NCBI GenBank assembly: GCA_023014485.1
Contig: JAJOZX010000088.1
Span: 1,505,001 to 1,569,000 of the forward strand
Source: Bathynomus jamesi
Lineage: Eukaryota > Arthropoda > Malacostraca > Isopoda > Cirolanidae
DNA length: 64,000 nucleotides
Reading direction: 5' to 3'
Position 1 is the first letter of the stretch; each line of letters starts with the position of its first letter. Positions 33,738-46,293 of this stretch are shown piece by piece. A program made the translations under genes and the position numbers. A model generated the notes under the pieces. That model was not told where the DNA came from and ran no database searches. It saw nothing but the letters and a program-made list of their open reading frames with translations.

Positions 33738-36700
33738 AGGGTAAGGCAAGCCAGCCTTGTTCTCGGCCTGTCCCAAGTCCGGATAAATGGGGAGGGTTGG
33801 CGTCAGGAAAGGCATCCGGCCATAAAAACCCAGCCAAAACCACAATGGTGAGTCTTCAACACGAAAATGCGATGACGGCTAGGGCGTACCCCGTAGGCGA
33901 CGTACAGAGACCTCGCCCGACCTCTGTGGTGAGGCGAGGGCTACCGCACCAAGAGCGGGTGCGGCTAACGAAGCGAGCTCGGGTGGACCTGAGAATTGTG
34001 ACGCTGAATGTTGGAAGCATGACTGGCAGAGGAAGAGAGATTGTGGAGTTGATGAAGAAGAGGAGAGTTGGGGTGTTGTGTGTACAAGAAACACGCTGGA
34101 AGGGGAACAAAGCAAGATAACTCAGTGAGGGGTATAAATTGTTCTACAGTGGGGCGTCGGTTGAGGGAAGGAATGGTGTGGGTATTGTATTGGCGAAGGA
34201 ATTGAAGGATAGCATAGTGGAAGTAAAGCGAAGAGGAGATAGACTGGTGACTTTGAGAATGAATTATGGGGAACAGGTACTCAATATAATCAGTGCATAC
34301 GCGCCCCAAAGTGGATGTCCGGACGACGTTAAGGAAGCATTCTGGAGGTTATTGGAGGAAGAAATGGAGAGTATTGCCGAGGACGAACGAGTGGTGTTGG
34401 GCGGGGATATGAATGGACACGTTGGTGATCATAACGATGGAGTGGTCAGAGTGCACGGTGGTCATGGCTATGGAGAGGCAAACGTGGACGGTGGGAGAGT
34501 GCTGGATATGGCTGTATCGTTTGATCTAGCGATTGTAAATACGTTTTTCAGAAAGAGGGAGGAGCATGTTATTACGTACAAGAGTGGAGGCAGAACATCG
34601 CAAATTGATTTCATACTGTATAGGAGGGCGCAATTGGCCGAGGTGAGGGACTGCAAAGTTATTCCAGGAGACCATGTGACGCCACAACACCGGTTGGTAG
34701 TCATGGATGTGATGTTGAAAAGAGGAAGAAAGACCCGAGGAACAACAGTGAGGAGAATTAGGTGGTACAAACTGAGAGAGGAGGGGAAGAAACGGGAATT
34801 TAGAGAGAGAGTGTTGAGTGAAATCCATGTTGATGAACAGAATGTACAGGATTGGTGGGTACATAATGCGAATGTCATGAGAACGGCAGGTAAAGACATG
34901 TTGGGGGAAACATCAGGTAAAGTGTGGGAAGATAAGGAAGGATGGTGGTGGAGTGATGAGATCCAAAGGGCACTACGAAGTAAGAGAGAAACTAAGAAGT
35001 TATGGGAAGAATCGAGGAGTGAAGAGTGTAAGGTGGTATATATAGAAGCAAAGAAACAGGCAAAGAGAGCAGTGGCGAGAGCAAAGGCGGAGGCATATCG
35101 GCAGATGTATGAGGATTTAGAGGATCGTGAAGGACAAAAGAAGATATACAGATTGGCTAAGAGCAGAAATAGAGCGACAAAAGACTTTACACAGGTAAAA
35201 CAAATTAAGGGAAGGGAGGGGGCGGTGCTGCAAAGAGATGAAGAGAAGAGGAACATTGAGGAATTATTAAATAAAGAAAACCCAAGATCTTTCTATGAGG
35301 ATGGATTACCAAATGTAGCTATGACAGAACAAGTGGGGAGGATGGAAGTGAGTCGTGCTCTGAATAGGATGAAAAATAACAAAGCGACTGGCCCAGACGA
35401 GATACCAGCCGAGGCATGGAAGGCACTGGGAGATGAGGGGGTGGATCTGGTGTGGGATCTAATGCAGAAGTTGTTTGACCAGGAGGTGATTCCGGATGAG
35501 TGGCGGACCAGCATCATAGTGCCTATATTCAAAGAGAAGGGAGACGTACAAGATTGCACGAATTATAGAGGGATCAAGCTAATATCACATACAATGAAGA
35601 TATGGGAGCGAATAGTGGAGAGTAGGTTGAGAGACGAAGCGGAAGTGTCAGTGGAACAGTTTGGATTTATGCCGGGAAGGAGAACGACAGATGCAGTTTT
35701 TGCATTGAAACAGTTGGCAGAGAGGTACAGAGAGGGGCAGAAGGCGTTGCACATGGTTTTTATTGACTTGGAGAAGGCATATGATAGGATACCACGGCAA
35801 GAAGTTTGGAGATGCTTAAGGGAAAAGATGGTACCGGAGAAGTATGTTAAACTGATCAAGGGGATGTACAGGAGAGTAACAACTAAGGTGAGGAGTAGTG
35901 TGGGTGTGTCAGAGAGCTTTGGGGTGGAAGTTGGTCTGCACCAAGGATCAGCTTTGAGCCCCTTCCTTTTCAATGTGGTATTCGATGTGTTGACGGACAG
36001 GATTAGAGGGGAGGCGCCGTGGTGCATGATGTATGCAGACGATGTTGTGTTGAGTGGGGAGACGAAAGAGGAGGTGGAGCAGCAGTTGGAAAATTGGAGA
36101 GAGGCGTTGGAAAGTAGGGGGATGAGAATTAGCCGAAAGAAGACCGAATATATGAGATGTGATGTGCAACAGGACCGAGGAGGGGAAGTGACATTGAGTA
36201 GAGAGCGTATTAAGACGGTGGAGTATTTTAAATACTTGGGGTCAACAGTGGATGCAGAGGGGGGAGCAGAGAGAGAGAGATAAACTGTAGAATACAGTCG
36301 GGGTGGAAGAACTGGAGAGACGTATCAGGGGTGCTCTGTGATAAGAGGGTCCCACTGAAACTGAAGGGAAAGGTATTCAAAACAGTGGTGAGGCCGGCAA
36401 TGTTGTATGGAATGGAGACTGTGCCAATGAAGAAGAGCAATGAAAGAAAAATCGATGTGGCTGAAATGAAGATGAGATGGATGTGTGGAGTGACGAGGAG
36501 GGATAGGGTCAGAAATGAGCATATAAGGGGAACAGTGAAGGTGGCGGAAGCATCTAAGAAGGTGCAGGAGGCCAGGCTGAGGTGGTATGGACACGTCAGG
36601 AGAAGAGAGGAGGAGTATGTGGGGCGCAGAGTGCTAGAGATGGAGTTGCCGGGACGGAGAAGAAGAGGAAGACCGAAGACGAGATGGAGGGACTGTGTGG

Positions 36701-36830
36701 TGGCGGACATCAGGGAGAAGGACTTGGAGGAGGACGCGGTATACGACAGAGGAGAGTGGAGAAGACGAACCAAAAACAGCGACCCCATGTAAAGATGGGA
36801 TAATAAGCTGCGGAAGAAGAAGAAGACTAA
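33738..36830 (+). mobile_element. Nearly full-length RTE-type LINE
   Basis: The element begins near a conserved non-coding leader (GTCCGGATAAATGGGGAGGG, 33777) and ends in a GAA-rich tail (GAAGAAGAAGAAGACTAA, about 36813-36830). Its length of about 3.1 kb is that of a complete RTE element. There is one ORF encoding endonuclease plus RT. Its GA-rich codon use differs strongly from the AT-rich surroundings. Confidence 0.88.
33797..36792 (+). pseudogene. RTE endonuclease-reverse transcriptase, two lesions
   Basis: The frame opens at 33797. The endonuclease has TLNVGSMTGRG, VQETRWKGN (near 34080-34105), ISAYAPQSG, LGGDMNGHVGDH (near 34396-34431) and QIDFILYRR. One in-frame TAA (34118-34120) interrupts it, and 714 open codons follow (34139-36283). 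The RT has NNKATGPDEIPAE, NYRGIKL, EQFGFMPGRRT, IDLEKAYDRIPR, LHQGSALSPFLF and the catalytic MYADDVVLSG (near 36027-36058). A frameshift in the GA run near 36265-36282 separates the last 150 codons. These hold RWYGHVRRR and GRRRRGRPKTRW, typical of RTE C-termini. Only two lesions make it the best preserved RT in the window. Confidence 0.9.
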
Positions 36831-36869
36831 TAAGAGCTTCTCAAAGGTAGTCCAAATATTATAAAAATA

Positions 36870-38235
36870 AAAATAAAAATTGCATGTAATGGGAAAGCAA
36901 TTGTAGGAGATAAGTGAAGTTATAGACAAACACTTTCATACAAAGAGGTCCACAGTTTAGAAGATACAAAGAAGGACTGATGAATAGCTTCGTCAACTGG
37001 ATTGTCCGAGTTTTCAATTCTTCGCATGAGACTGTACTGAGCACGGCTTGTGACCTCAGGGAAGCTCGGAACATTGCGGTTAGCGAACATCTGAGAGGCT
37101 GAGCATCTTGGAAGAAACTTATGCAGCAGTCTAAAGGATATGCTGTAAAGAAAATTGAGGGTTGTGCAGGACCCTTTTTCATAATTAACGCAGAGTTACT
37201 GCCCATAAATATTAGTGTAGAAAGTACGATAAAGAGTCTTTAGCTTCGATTGTACAGAATTTGGAGTTCCTTATAATCATGTTTGCCTTTGCGCAGTAAT
37301 TTCGATATTGTTTCCTTATGTCTGAGTCGTCATTCAAGGAGCTGGTAATAATATGACCCAGAAACTTAAATTTTTTTACCTAAATATTGGTTTGATTCTC
37401 ACTTTGAAAATAATATTAGTTGTTTGGGTTGATCTTTTAGGATGAAATTGCATAACCTTAGTTTTATTAACATTAAAAATTAATATCATGGTTCTAGAAA
37501 AATGATTCGCAGAATTTTACAAGATGATCCAGGCCTTTAACCGAAGGGCTTGTTAACAGCATATCATTGGCATACGCCAAATTGTTTATCCCCATCCATA
37601 TGCACATTAAATAGCAAAGGAGAGAGCAAGGAGCTTTGTCTAATTCCGCATGAGGAACCAAAACATTCGGACAATACATTGCCCCATCTTACAATAAAAG
37701 TTTTGAGTGTACCAAGCTTTCAATAAATTTAAAACATATAGTGGAACATCACTGTCTTCTAATTTTTAAAGAGAATATTATGATTCACTCTCATATGTTT
37801 TGCTTATATCCAAAAAACAACTATAAATAGTTGAATCTCCTTCAAAACACAAATACACAGATCAGTTGAATGAGACCTTTTTAAACCAAATCATTTGTTC
37901 AGCGTAGCAAAAGTTTCTCGAGTAATTTTGAGAAGCAGAAGGCAACAGCAATAGGTCTGTAGTTATCGCTGGATAGAATGTGCCCATATTTATTTTTGAC
38001 AAGGGGTGTGATATAAACCCTCGTAAATTCTACAGGAATATAATTGTGAGCAAGCATGGCTGAAAACAGTAATGATATATGAAGACCGATCACATCATTA
38101 GCATACTTTAATGAACAATGAACATTCGACAGGTCATCTATTCCTGGTGAGGCGACTCTCTTTAGCTTTTTAATTAGACTGAAGTCCCCGTATTTTCACT
38201 GTCCCATCCTAATGTAGTTAAATTGCAACCTACGT
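36870..38235 (-). mobile_element. LINE fragment, same family as the 53.5-60.3 kb LINE
   Basis: The minus strand carries RT pieces: YITPLVKNKYG and NYRPIAVAFCFSKLLEKLL (complement near 37900-38040), and LAYANDMLLTSPSVKGLD (near 37525-37580), where the catalytic box reads YAND rather than YADD. These match, block for block, the RT of the LINE at 59172-60269. Intervening RT parts are missing. A poly-A/AAATAAA tail lies near 36857-36880. Several stops and frameshifts make it a pseudogene. Confidence 0.75.
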
Positions 38236-38343
38236 TAAGATTAACTTAAAATGTGATTAATCATTATTAAAATCTTTCAAATTACAGATATTAACTCAGT
38301 CACAAATGAGTAGCAAGGATGAGTAACATGACTTTCGTAAAAT

Positions 38344-38381
<38 letters not shown>

Positions 38382-38872
38382 TTCTATATAATATATATAT
38401 AGAACACGATTCTAAATATATTAATTCGATAAATCTGTTATTATTTATTCACTTTCATTAACAAATCGAAAACTATGGAAAAACCGAAGGTGTCATTTAA
38501 TTTTATCAAGCTTCCGTAAGTTATACGTTACGTAGATCCGTACGAGCAAAATTCTCTCTCCACTGTTAATAAATAGCTCTCATTGAATGAAATGAAATGT
38601 GGCTTTTATTCGCGTTCTTAAAATACTGACGGTCCACATAAGACCATTGACTTCATATCGACTCCAATAGTGGCACAATATAAGAACTTAATGAAGAAAA
38701 TATTTAATTTTAAATTCCAAATTACAAGTGTAATTAAATTACTAGTAAAATCGCTATATTTTCCGAGCTATTAAAATTAATAATTAATTACTGAAAAGTA
38801 ATTAATTACCGACAGTTCAGTTACTTGTAATTAATCATTTTGCAATCTTGTATGCCTGTATGGAATATACAT

Positions 38873-38918
<46 letters not shown>
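38236..38918. other. AT-rich non-coding stretch with (CT)n and (TA)n
   Basis: A (CT)n run lies at 38344-38383 and a (TA)n run at 38871-38917. No gene is seen. Confidence 0.5.
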
Positions 38919-38919
<1 letters not shown>

Positions 38920-39237
38920 GGTACTCTAAAAGGAATTGTATAATCTCTTTGATGTACTACTAGCACATTAATAAAATTGATAAAACAATCCAAATTAAGA
39001 AGTTTGTACGCCATTAATGGGTGGTTTTATGAAAACGAAAGCAAATTTATATAAATAACTTTTGATGAAGGAAAAGTTTAGGAAATTTAATGAAGATTAA
39101 TTGGTGTTTAAAATTTAATGTGCATCAAAACGACGAAGTTGATCCACTGAACGCCTTTGAATTTTGACTGACTCGCTGACGCATTATTTGCGCGACTTTT
39201 TCATCTACACCAGTCAATTTGGTTGTCTGAGTATATA
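38919..39237 (-). mobile_element. Possible Tc1/mariner end fragment
   Basis: A terminus-like CAGGGTACTCTAAAAGGAAT follows TA repeats. The minus strand could encode a short transposase C-terminal tail (QIMRQRVSQN). The other end is absent because the next MITE starts directly. Weak call. Confidence 0.35.
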
Positions 39238-39462
39238 GAGGGTTGACAAAAGTAAATAGACACATTCGGTTCTTCCATAGTTTTTGATTTGATAATAAAA
39301 GTTCGTAAATAATAACAGATTCAGTGAAGCAATATATTTAAAATCATGTTGTTTTCCCCTTTGCATTATGTAAAACTGACACACACTGACATTCCATTCA
39401 TGAGATTTGCCATTTGTCTGTGAGGCCAATCATTGTGGTGGCTATTTACTTTTATGAACCTT
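39238..39462. mobile_element. Short Tc1/mariner-type MITE
   Basis: The ends GAGGGTTGACAAAAGTAAATAG and, inverted, AAGGTTCATAAAAGTAAATAG lie within TA-rich flanks. It is about 225 bp with no coding capacity. Confidence 0.7.
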
Positions 39463-39487
39463 ATATATACTGTGTGTATATATACAC

Positions 39488-39526
<39 letters not shown>

Positions 39527-41966
39527 ATCTATATTATATATACCTCTTTAACCTCTTTGCTGTTCTGTGCGTTGGTCTCTCTTCACACGAAGGTCAAGCT
39601 GGTGGCCCCGCCTCTAGGTCTGGCTTGGTGGAGGAGTGAGTTGCTTTCTTGCGCTCTCCACCGTACATAACCAGGTACACCCGGCTCATCTAGTACCGTC
39701 CTGAGCCAGGCATCTAGTCTTCTCTTGAAGACTTCAACTTTGACCCGTGTAACGTTTCTGAGGTCCTTTGGAAGCTGGTTAAAATGTCTTGGCCCCCTGA
39801 CAACCAAGCTACTATATTTTCCTTCAGTGTTGAGGAGGTCCCTTGTCGGGCCTTTAATTTGGGAACCCTACACATTCTGCCTTTCCTATTTTCCAGTGTT
39901 GTTTGAATGGTAATTGGGTTTAGTTTTAGGTTTGGTACCAGTTGGCTGTGAAATGTCTCTGCGTTTCTTCTAGTTTATTAGTTTCTTCCTCTTTATATGG
40001 GGCCGCCAAAACTGAGCAGTATTCAAGTTTTGGTATAATCAATGTTTTTAGATCATTACTGACCTGTCCCTTCTTTTGAACGTTCTTAGTACCTGTCCCG
40101 CGACTCTTTTTGCTTTATTTATCGCTATCTGATTTTGTGTTTCGAATTTCGCATCATCGGTCATTATTACCTTCACTTCGATAGCTTTCGTGCTTCTCTG
40201 AATTTCCTATCTATATGCAGTCTGTTTAAGTTACTCTTTTCTACCATATCTCAAGAGCTGAAATTTCTCGGTGTTAAATGTCATGTTGTTGTCTTCTGAC
40301 CATTTGTATCTTTTGTTCGTGTCCCTCTGCAAGGCCTCCACTTCATTTACATCGCTGATTTTTCTGCTGATCTTTGTATCGTCTGCAACGGACGTTACTA
40401 TAATGTTACTGTTTACTCCGCTGTCTCTGTCTGTTAGCATGATAATGAACAGGAGTGGGGCCAGTACTGTCCCTTGTGGTACTGAGCTGCGTACTTCCGA
40501 TTCTGATGATATACCTTGAATTTTAACGACTGTAGACGTTCTCTGAGGAAGTTGTAGATCCATTTTCCCACTTTGCCTGTTATTCCCATATATTTCATTT
40601 TATGTGCTATTATACCGTGATCACATTTGTTGAAAGCGTTAGCAAAATCTGTGAATATGACATCGTAGTTGTCATTGCCTTCCAGTGCATCTAGGATATT
40701 GTTGTTGTGTTCTATTAGTTGTGATAGGCATGATCTACCTGATCGGAATCCGTGCTGATTTTCGTTGAATCTTTCCAATGTCTCCAAGAAATCATAAATT
40801 TTCTCTCTAACTATTCCTTCAAATACTTTGGTGAGGTGGGACGTCAATGAAACTGGTCTATAGTTCTTTGCTTGAGATCTGTCCCCTCCTTTATATGATA
40901 TATAGGACAATGTTTGCTCTTTTGAATGATGCTCGGTATTTCCCCAATGTCTAGGGATCTTCTCCATATCCAGTATAAGGGTGTAGCTATTTCATTTTTA
41001 CAGTTTTTAATCAATAATGCGTTCCAATTGTCCGGACCTGCAGCTGAATGTGGTTTAATTTGTCCTATAGCTCTCGCTACATCTTCTGGGGTAAAATCAA
41101 AGTCTGTTATACACTCTCCTTGCAATTTCTCTTCAAAGAATGCATCTATGTCAGGTATCGCTTTGTCACTTTTTGGGGTACTAAAAACTGATTCATAGTG
41201 GGCTCTCAATGTTTCAGATATTTCTTTTGGACCGTCGGTTAGTTCATTATTTCTCTTCCTTAAGGGTCCAATAGCGGCGCGCGTTTTTGTTTTCCTTTTC
41301 GCATAGCTATAGAAGTATTTTGGATTTTCCTTTATTGCTTCTACCGCCTTTTCCTCTTCCCTCTCTGTATGGTCCTTAATCAGGGCTTGTATTTCCCTAT
41401 CGATACTCTCCAGTTTTTCTTGTATTACTTTCCTGGCATTATCTCCGCAGTTGGCTAACTTCGCCTCCACTCTCTCTCTTTTGCGGAATATTCTTCTCTT
41501 TTGCCTCTCTAGCCAGCTCCTCTTTCCTTTTGGTTGTAATTTCGGAGCATATTTTTCTAAAATTCTCAGCGTTTTTTCTTCCATGGTTGTTAGCATTTCT
41601 TCAGTTGTTTTATTCTCTAAAACTGTTCCCCACTCTATTTGGGCCATGTGCGATCTGAATGCTTCCCAATTTATAGTCTTGGAGCTTAAGTTAAAGGCTC
41701 AAAATTTGCTATTTTCCTCAATATGTGTATTGCCGTTTAATGTTGTCGTCATATTCGTTGATATCTCGATTAAGTTGTGGTCTGAGATAATGGTTGGGGT
41801 TATTTTTATATCAGCAATCAAGTTCGTGTTATTCGTGAATACCAGATCTAGGCAGTTATTTTTTCTAGTATTTTCTGTTATCTCCTGTGTCAACATAAAC
41901 TCATTTGTGAGAGCCATCAACATTTTTGCTTGCTCCTGGTCTTCTCTTGTGGTCCCCTTGTCCTGG

Positions 41967-41994
<28 letters not shown>

Positions 41995-41997
<3 letters not shown>

Positions 41998-42900
41998 GGC
42001 GTCCCAAAAAAATGTATACACACTTTAACAGCTGATAGCTCAATTGATGTTTCTTTCTTTCCAAGTTAAACCCATTAGAATTAATAATGGCAGTCAGACT
42101 AAGCTTTGAACAAAGGAAATTCATTCTAAAATGCTACTGGAAGTGTGAAAACGCAGTTGAAGTGCAAAGACAGTTTAGGAGGGAGTTTCAAACAGATCCA
42201 CCAACGCGACTTACCATCACTCGAATTAGAGATAAGTTTGAAGCCGATGGAACTGTTCAGAATGTCCACAAGAAGCGTTCCGGAAGACCACGGACATCGA
42301 CAAGCCCCACAAAGCAAGAAAGAGTACTGGAAACGTATCACCAAAGTCCAAGAAAATCTGTGCGGCAAGCGAGTCGTGAGGTAGGAATTTCAGAATCGTC
42401 TGTCCAACGCATTTTGAAGCGCTGTCAATGGAAAAGTTACATTCCAAGATTAGTCCATGCTATTAATGAAGATGATCCGGACTGAAGAGTGGAGTATTGC
42501 GAGTGGTACTTGGCACGATGTGGATGTGGATTGGACGAAGGGGTTTCATAGAATACCCTCCACGTTCACCAGACCTCACACCACTAGACTTTTTTTTATG
42601 GGGATACTTAAAAGACAAAGTCTACGCTATAAAACCTGCAACAGTCGCTGAATTGAGAGCAGCCATTGAACGAGAATGCACACAAATACCAAACGAAATG
42701 TTTCGTGATGTTTGCGATTCCATTGCTTCGCGTTATCAGCAGTGCCTGGACCAGAACGGACGTCAGTTTGAAAACAGGCGTTGACAAAACAATTAAATAA
42801 TGTCTGTAGATTCTATTACATTTTGAAAATGAAATGTATTTTAATAAACACTGCCTTTATAAGTATTTAAAGTGTATATACATTTTTTTGGGACGCCCTG
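41995..42900 (+). mobile_element. Internally deleted mariner-type element
   Basis: The perfect-start inverted repeats CAGGGCGTCCCAAAAAAATG lie at 41995 and, inverted, ending at 42900. Further similarity runs to ACACTTTAA, and TA flanks both ends. The size is 906 bp. The insertion is in the endonuclease region of the surrounding LINE, with TA/GT repeats grown on both sides. Confidence 0.93.
42087..42784 (+). pseudogene. mariner transposase, central deletion
   Basis: The start [11 protein letters not shown] at 42087 opens a 132-codon N-terminal part. It has a paired HTH ([20 protein letters not shown] linker, then [17 protein letters not shown]) and stops at 42483. About 13 codons later in a different frame the C-terminal part begins with WIGRRGFIEYPPRSPDLTP-LDFFLWG (42530-42602), which includes the third catalytic Asp. 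It continues to a stop at 42783-42785. The block with the first two catalytic Asp residues is deleted. The IGRRG-x-IEYPPRSPDLTP block resembles the DD41D mariner at the start of the window. Confidence 0.85.
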
Positions 42901-43354
42901 TATATATATGTGTGTGTGTGTGTGTGTGTATATATTCCTATCCACCTTTTTTGCATTTTATAAATGGGAAGTTAAAGTCTCTGCAGATCATTATATTGGG
43001 ATATGGAGGGTTTGTGGCCTTTATTAGCTTTCTGATATTTTCGGTTGGGGTGTTTGGAGGTTTATAGATGACTATTAGTATCACGTTTAGTATTTCTATT
43101 TTCACTGCTAGAAGTTCCACAAAGCTGTTTGATTTACTTATTATCGTCTCTGTCATATGATCATGTACATATATAGCACATCCACCTTTACGTCTCGTTG
43201 TTCTATCCGCTCTTAGTAAGTTGAAGCCCTCTATATTTATGTCTTTCTTATCAATACAATGTTCGCAGTTTCCACAATTTCCTTGGCAATCCTTAAGATG
43301 AGTTTCTGTGAGGCATGCGATGTCCGCCCTTGTTTCGTCCATAAATCCTTTCAG

Positions 43355-44329
43355 CTACGAAACTTTGTTGAGTGACTGGTTTGGTCTTATTCCTTGAATA
43401 TTAGCCAGGACAATATTTATGTTCTTTGTTTTTCGTTGCCCCTTGTGCATTTTAAGTTCGTTTTCCTTCGATATCGCTTGTTTCGTTGCCCTATGATCCT
43501 CCGAGAGAGATCCGTTTCCGCCTACCTGTTGTGGTAGCTTCTTGCCTGGAAGCGGTTTGGCTCGGGGGTTTCCAGCTGTGTCAACTGCATTCGTTCTCGT
43601 ATTTGCAGGTTCCATATTTTGCATAAGTCCAGCAGATGTCCGGGTGGTAGCATTTGCATCTGTCTCCAAATTTACAATGACCATTATTATAGAAGAAATT
43701 GCATATTGGAGGATGTTCATATATGCATTGTCCTGTTTTAGATCTGCAATTATCTTTTATATAATATCTGCATATAATTCCTTCCCCATGTTTACTCGTG
43801 GCCTTTGTTTTTTTGGTTCCTTATTGGGGGACAGTTTCACTCCGTTTTCTTGATTGCCCTCTTGTCTTTTCCTATTTGTGCTATTTGTGTTAATGTCCTT
43901 CGTTGCCCTTATACTATCTGTTGTCTTTGTACTCTCTTTCGACTGCATGGTTTCGGCCTCGTTGTGTGACGGTATTTGATTTTTTTCTATTTCGCCTTTC
44001 TTCGTTTCTTCTGTTTTCCTCTGTTCTTTATTTCCACTTTCCTCTTTCATTTTCTTCTCGTAGTCTCTTTCTGCTTTAAATACTGTAAAAGAGTTTATTT
44101 CGGTAATGCGGTTTTCGCAGAAAATTTTTATCCCATTAAGTTGCTTCGCATTCGTTATAAGGGAGATTTTTTTATCTTCCCATTCTAGACATCTAAAATC
44201 AAAAAGCAGCTGACAAAAATCGCACCTCATCGCCTTTGCCTCATCTGTTGCATCATTACAGATACCACAGAGTTGCAGGAATTTATTTACCATTTCCATG
44301 TTACTGATAGAGGGTAGCCGCTGGTGCAC
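43355..44329 (-). pseudogene. LINE ORF1 with PHD-like zinc finger
   Basis: Residues 10-60 hold LCGICNDATDEAKAMRCDFC followed by F-x2-RCLEWE. This C-x2-C, C-x2-C, x-x-C pattern resembles a PHD finger with the His position changed to Phe. A Lys/Glu-rich, probably coiled, region follows with MKEESGNKEQRKTEE. The frame breaks near 43757, and a second part (43720-43355) has GNPRAKPLPGKKLPQQ and ends in NIVLANIQGIRPNQ, which leads into the endonuclease start. ORF1 proteins of such LINEs bind RNA. Chance similarity for the finger is possible but the spacing is good. Confidence 0.6.
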
Positions 44330-44330
44330 A

Positions 44331-44817
44331 AAATTGACTCAAAAAGGGTATTATGGGAAGTATTGGGTGGGGGTTGACTCAAGCTGAGTGAGGGAAAGTT
44401 CTCCGTTACTCCGGGAGATGGGGGATATGGCACGCTGTATACTTCTCACTGACTGATGCTCGCGACTGTTGCTGCGGGGGATAATGGGGAATATTTGTAG
44501 GAATTTCGATAGGCAGCTAATTTTCTTCACAAAGAAACACTCGAAAAAATGCTGTATAGATTAATTCGCTTCGTTTTATTTACTTTTTTGATATATGCCG
44601 CGATTTTTACTTTTTAAAAAGAAATACCACTATGCACTATCAATTAACTCACAATATCGGCACCGTTTAAAGCTGATTAACTGCAGGATTTTTACTGTAA
44701 TACTGCTTTTATTCGGACTTCGATCGAAACACGTGTAACCGTCACACCGGCAAAACTCGCTATATATATAATATATATATATATACACACACACACACAA
44801 ACACACACACGAGTATG

Positions 44818-44864
<47 letters not shown>
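44331..44864. other. LINE leader and (TA)n/(AC)n tracts
   Basis: No gene is seen. The first part may be the 5' untranslated region of the PHD-ORF1 LINE. (TA)n and (AC)n runs cover about 44760-44866. Confidence 0.45.
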
Positions 44865-44870
<6 letters not shown>

Positions 44871-45090
44871 GAACCAAATGTAGGTGGACAGTAAATGATA
44901 ACGTTTATTTTGAGAATACATATTTAATTTTTTTGTATACTATAATACAAAATAAAATTTAAATAAATTTAGTTATAATATTTAATATAATATAACACAA
45001 ACACCATAGTTATAATGAACACTATAGTTATAATATAATATAACACAAACCGTATTCAACCTACTGTCCACCTACTTTTGGTTCACCGTG
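44865..45090. mobile_element. MITE derived from the 59-1458 mariner family
   Basis: Both ends match the mariner at the window start: GGGTGAACCAAATGTAGGTG on the left and CCACCTACTTTTGGTTCACC on the right. The first about 60 bp and last about 100 bp of that element are joined, removing the whole transposase. TA repeats flank both sides. Confidence 0.92.
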
Positions 45091-46212
45091 TATATATATA
45101 TATATATATATTATTTATTCTGTTTAAGAAGTTCAGGATTCTCCGTAAAAGTTGTCAAAATACTTCTAATTTAGATGTTAACTTGGTATCATTTTAGTGA
45201 ATATCATTCCCAATTCATTCCTCGCTCCAAGATTGTGAAATTCGCGAGTGAGAATCTGAAAGGAAACAATTTTCAAATCGATCTATTCCCATTTCATGAC
45301 ATTCTCATTCTCGGCTTTTCCACTTTGGTCCAGATTAGGTTAGGTTACGCTAATGTTAGGTTAGGTTAGGTTAAGTTCAATTAGGTTAGGAAGTATTACC
45401 TATTCTTATTTCGCACCTTCACCGCGATTTTAAATGGGAATGACATTCTTTCTTAAATAAAAAAAAAATCTTTTTCCCAAAGATGGATTCCTCACTTTGT
45501 GCAATTTTACTCGCGGACTGCAAATAAGAGCGAGAATGGGAATGACCCTGAATTGGAAGTAATGGTTAACTTAATTCACAGATTAGACTGAGATCTCAGA
45601 ACACTGTTAAAAACATGACTTCAGTATCTTAATGATATGGTAAATATAGATACAATACTTTAATATGATATTTAAAATGGGAAACAGTTTACAATTTGTA
45701 TTTTAATTTATTTGTAACTTAGTCTCAAGAAACAAATTAACCGGTGTAAATAAAAGAAAAAACAATGAATAGTTTCTAAGTGGCCAAAAACTTACTCTTT
45801 AAAATTTACAGTCCACGTAAATTTCTTACCTCACTAATGGACTGTACGTTTTAAATGCGGTACTTAGAAGCATATCATAGAATAAACTTGGAAAGATGTA
45901 GTTTTTAAAGTAAAAAATAGTAAGGATAAGAAGGGAGTTTATCCCAGTAAAATATATAAGCAAAAATTTAGTTGCGGTGACAATTTCATATCCTGAATTA
46001 TGGGCAAGAAAACAAGCAATAACACGATTGCTTACTGATGCTAAAAATTAAGAGGCCACTGTTCATAAATATTTGCCGAATTGGCACAATTTGGCTTTAG
46101 GAACAACATAAAATTTGTTAAATTAACAAGAAAATTTTACAATGTCAATTATTAGAATTCAGCAAAAATTTTATTGGCTGTAGGTTATACGATTATAGTC
46201 AGTAATAAGAAA

Positions 46213-46293
<81 letters not shown>

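Larger units (their letters stand above)
40231..43342 (-). pseudogene. LINE endonuclease-RT (PHD-ORF1 family)
   Basis: The endonuclease has IACLTETHL (near 43305), GGCAIYVHDHM (near 43160-43190), IYKPPNTP and ICRDFNFPF (near 42960-42995). It is then cut by TA/GT repeats and the mariner. It resumes with NNCLDLVFTN and ISDHNLIEIS (near 41770-41860). The RT region has SAAGPDNWNALLIKNC (near 40990-41045), NYRPVSLTSH, QHGFRSGRSCLSQL, VPQGTVLAPLLF and a catalytic VADDTK (near 40370-40395), where Val replaces the usual aromatic residue. Frameshifts near 40850, 40560 and 40430 separate the blocks. The extreme C-terminus lies at 39583-39807 (LPKDLRNVTRVKVEVFKRRL). Confidence 0.8.
39545..44330 (-). mobile_element. 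LINE with PHD-like ORF1, interrupted by a mariner
   Basis: The minus strand reads from a PHD-like ORF1 (44330-43355) through an APE endonuclease (about 43342-41700, split by the mariner at 41995-42900) to an RT (41647-40231) and a C-terminal end near 39583. The 3' side ends in (TA)n at about 39490-39540. The order is that of a complete two-ORF LINE of about 4 kb without the insertion. Clade is uncertain; CR1/L2-like is the closest guess because PHD-type ORF1s occur there. Confidence 0.8.

Noticed and set aside
34468..35256. Long minus-strand open frame opposite the RTE RT
   Set aside because: It is a shadow of the GA-rich RTE coding strand and lacks any motif.
36228..36929. Minus-strand Ser/Leu-rich frame
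   Set aside because: It is a shadow of the RTE C-terminal region.
45335..45390. Interstitial telomere
   Set aside because: GGTTA repeats here are short and irregular; similar runs are spread through the window within hairpin elements.
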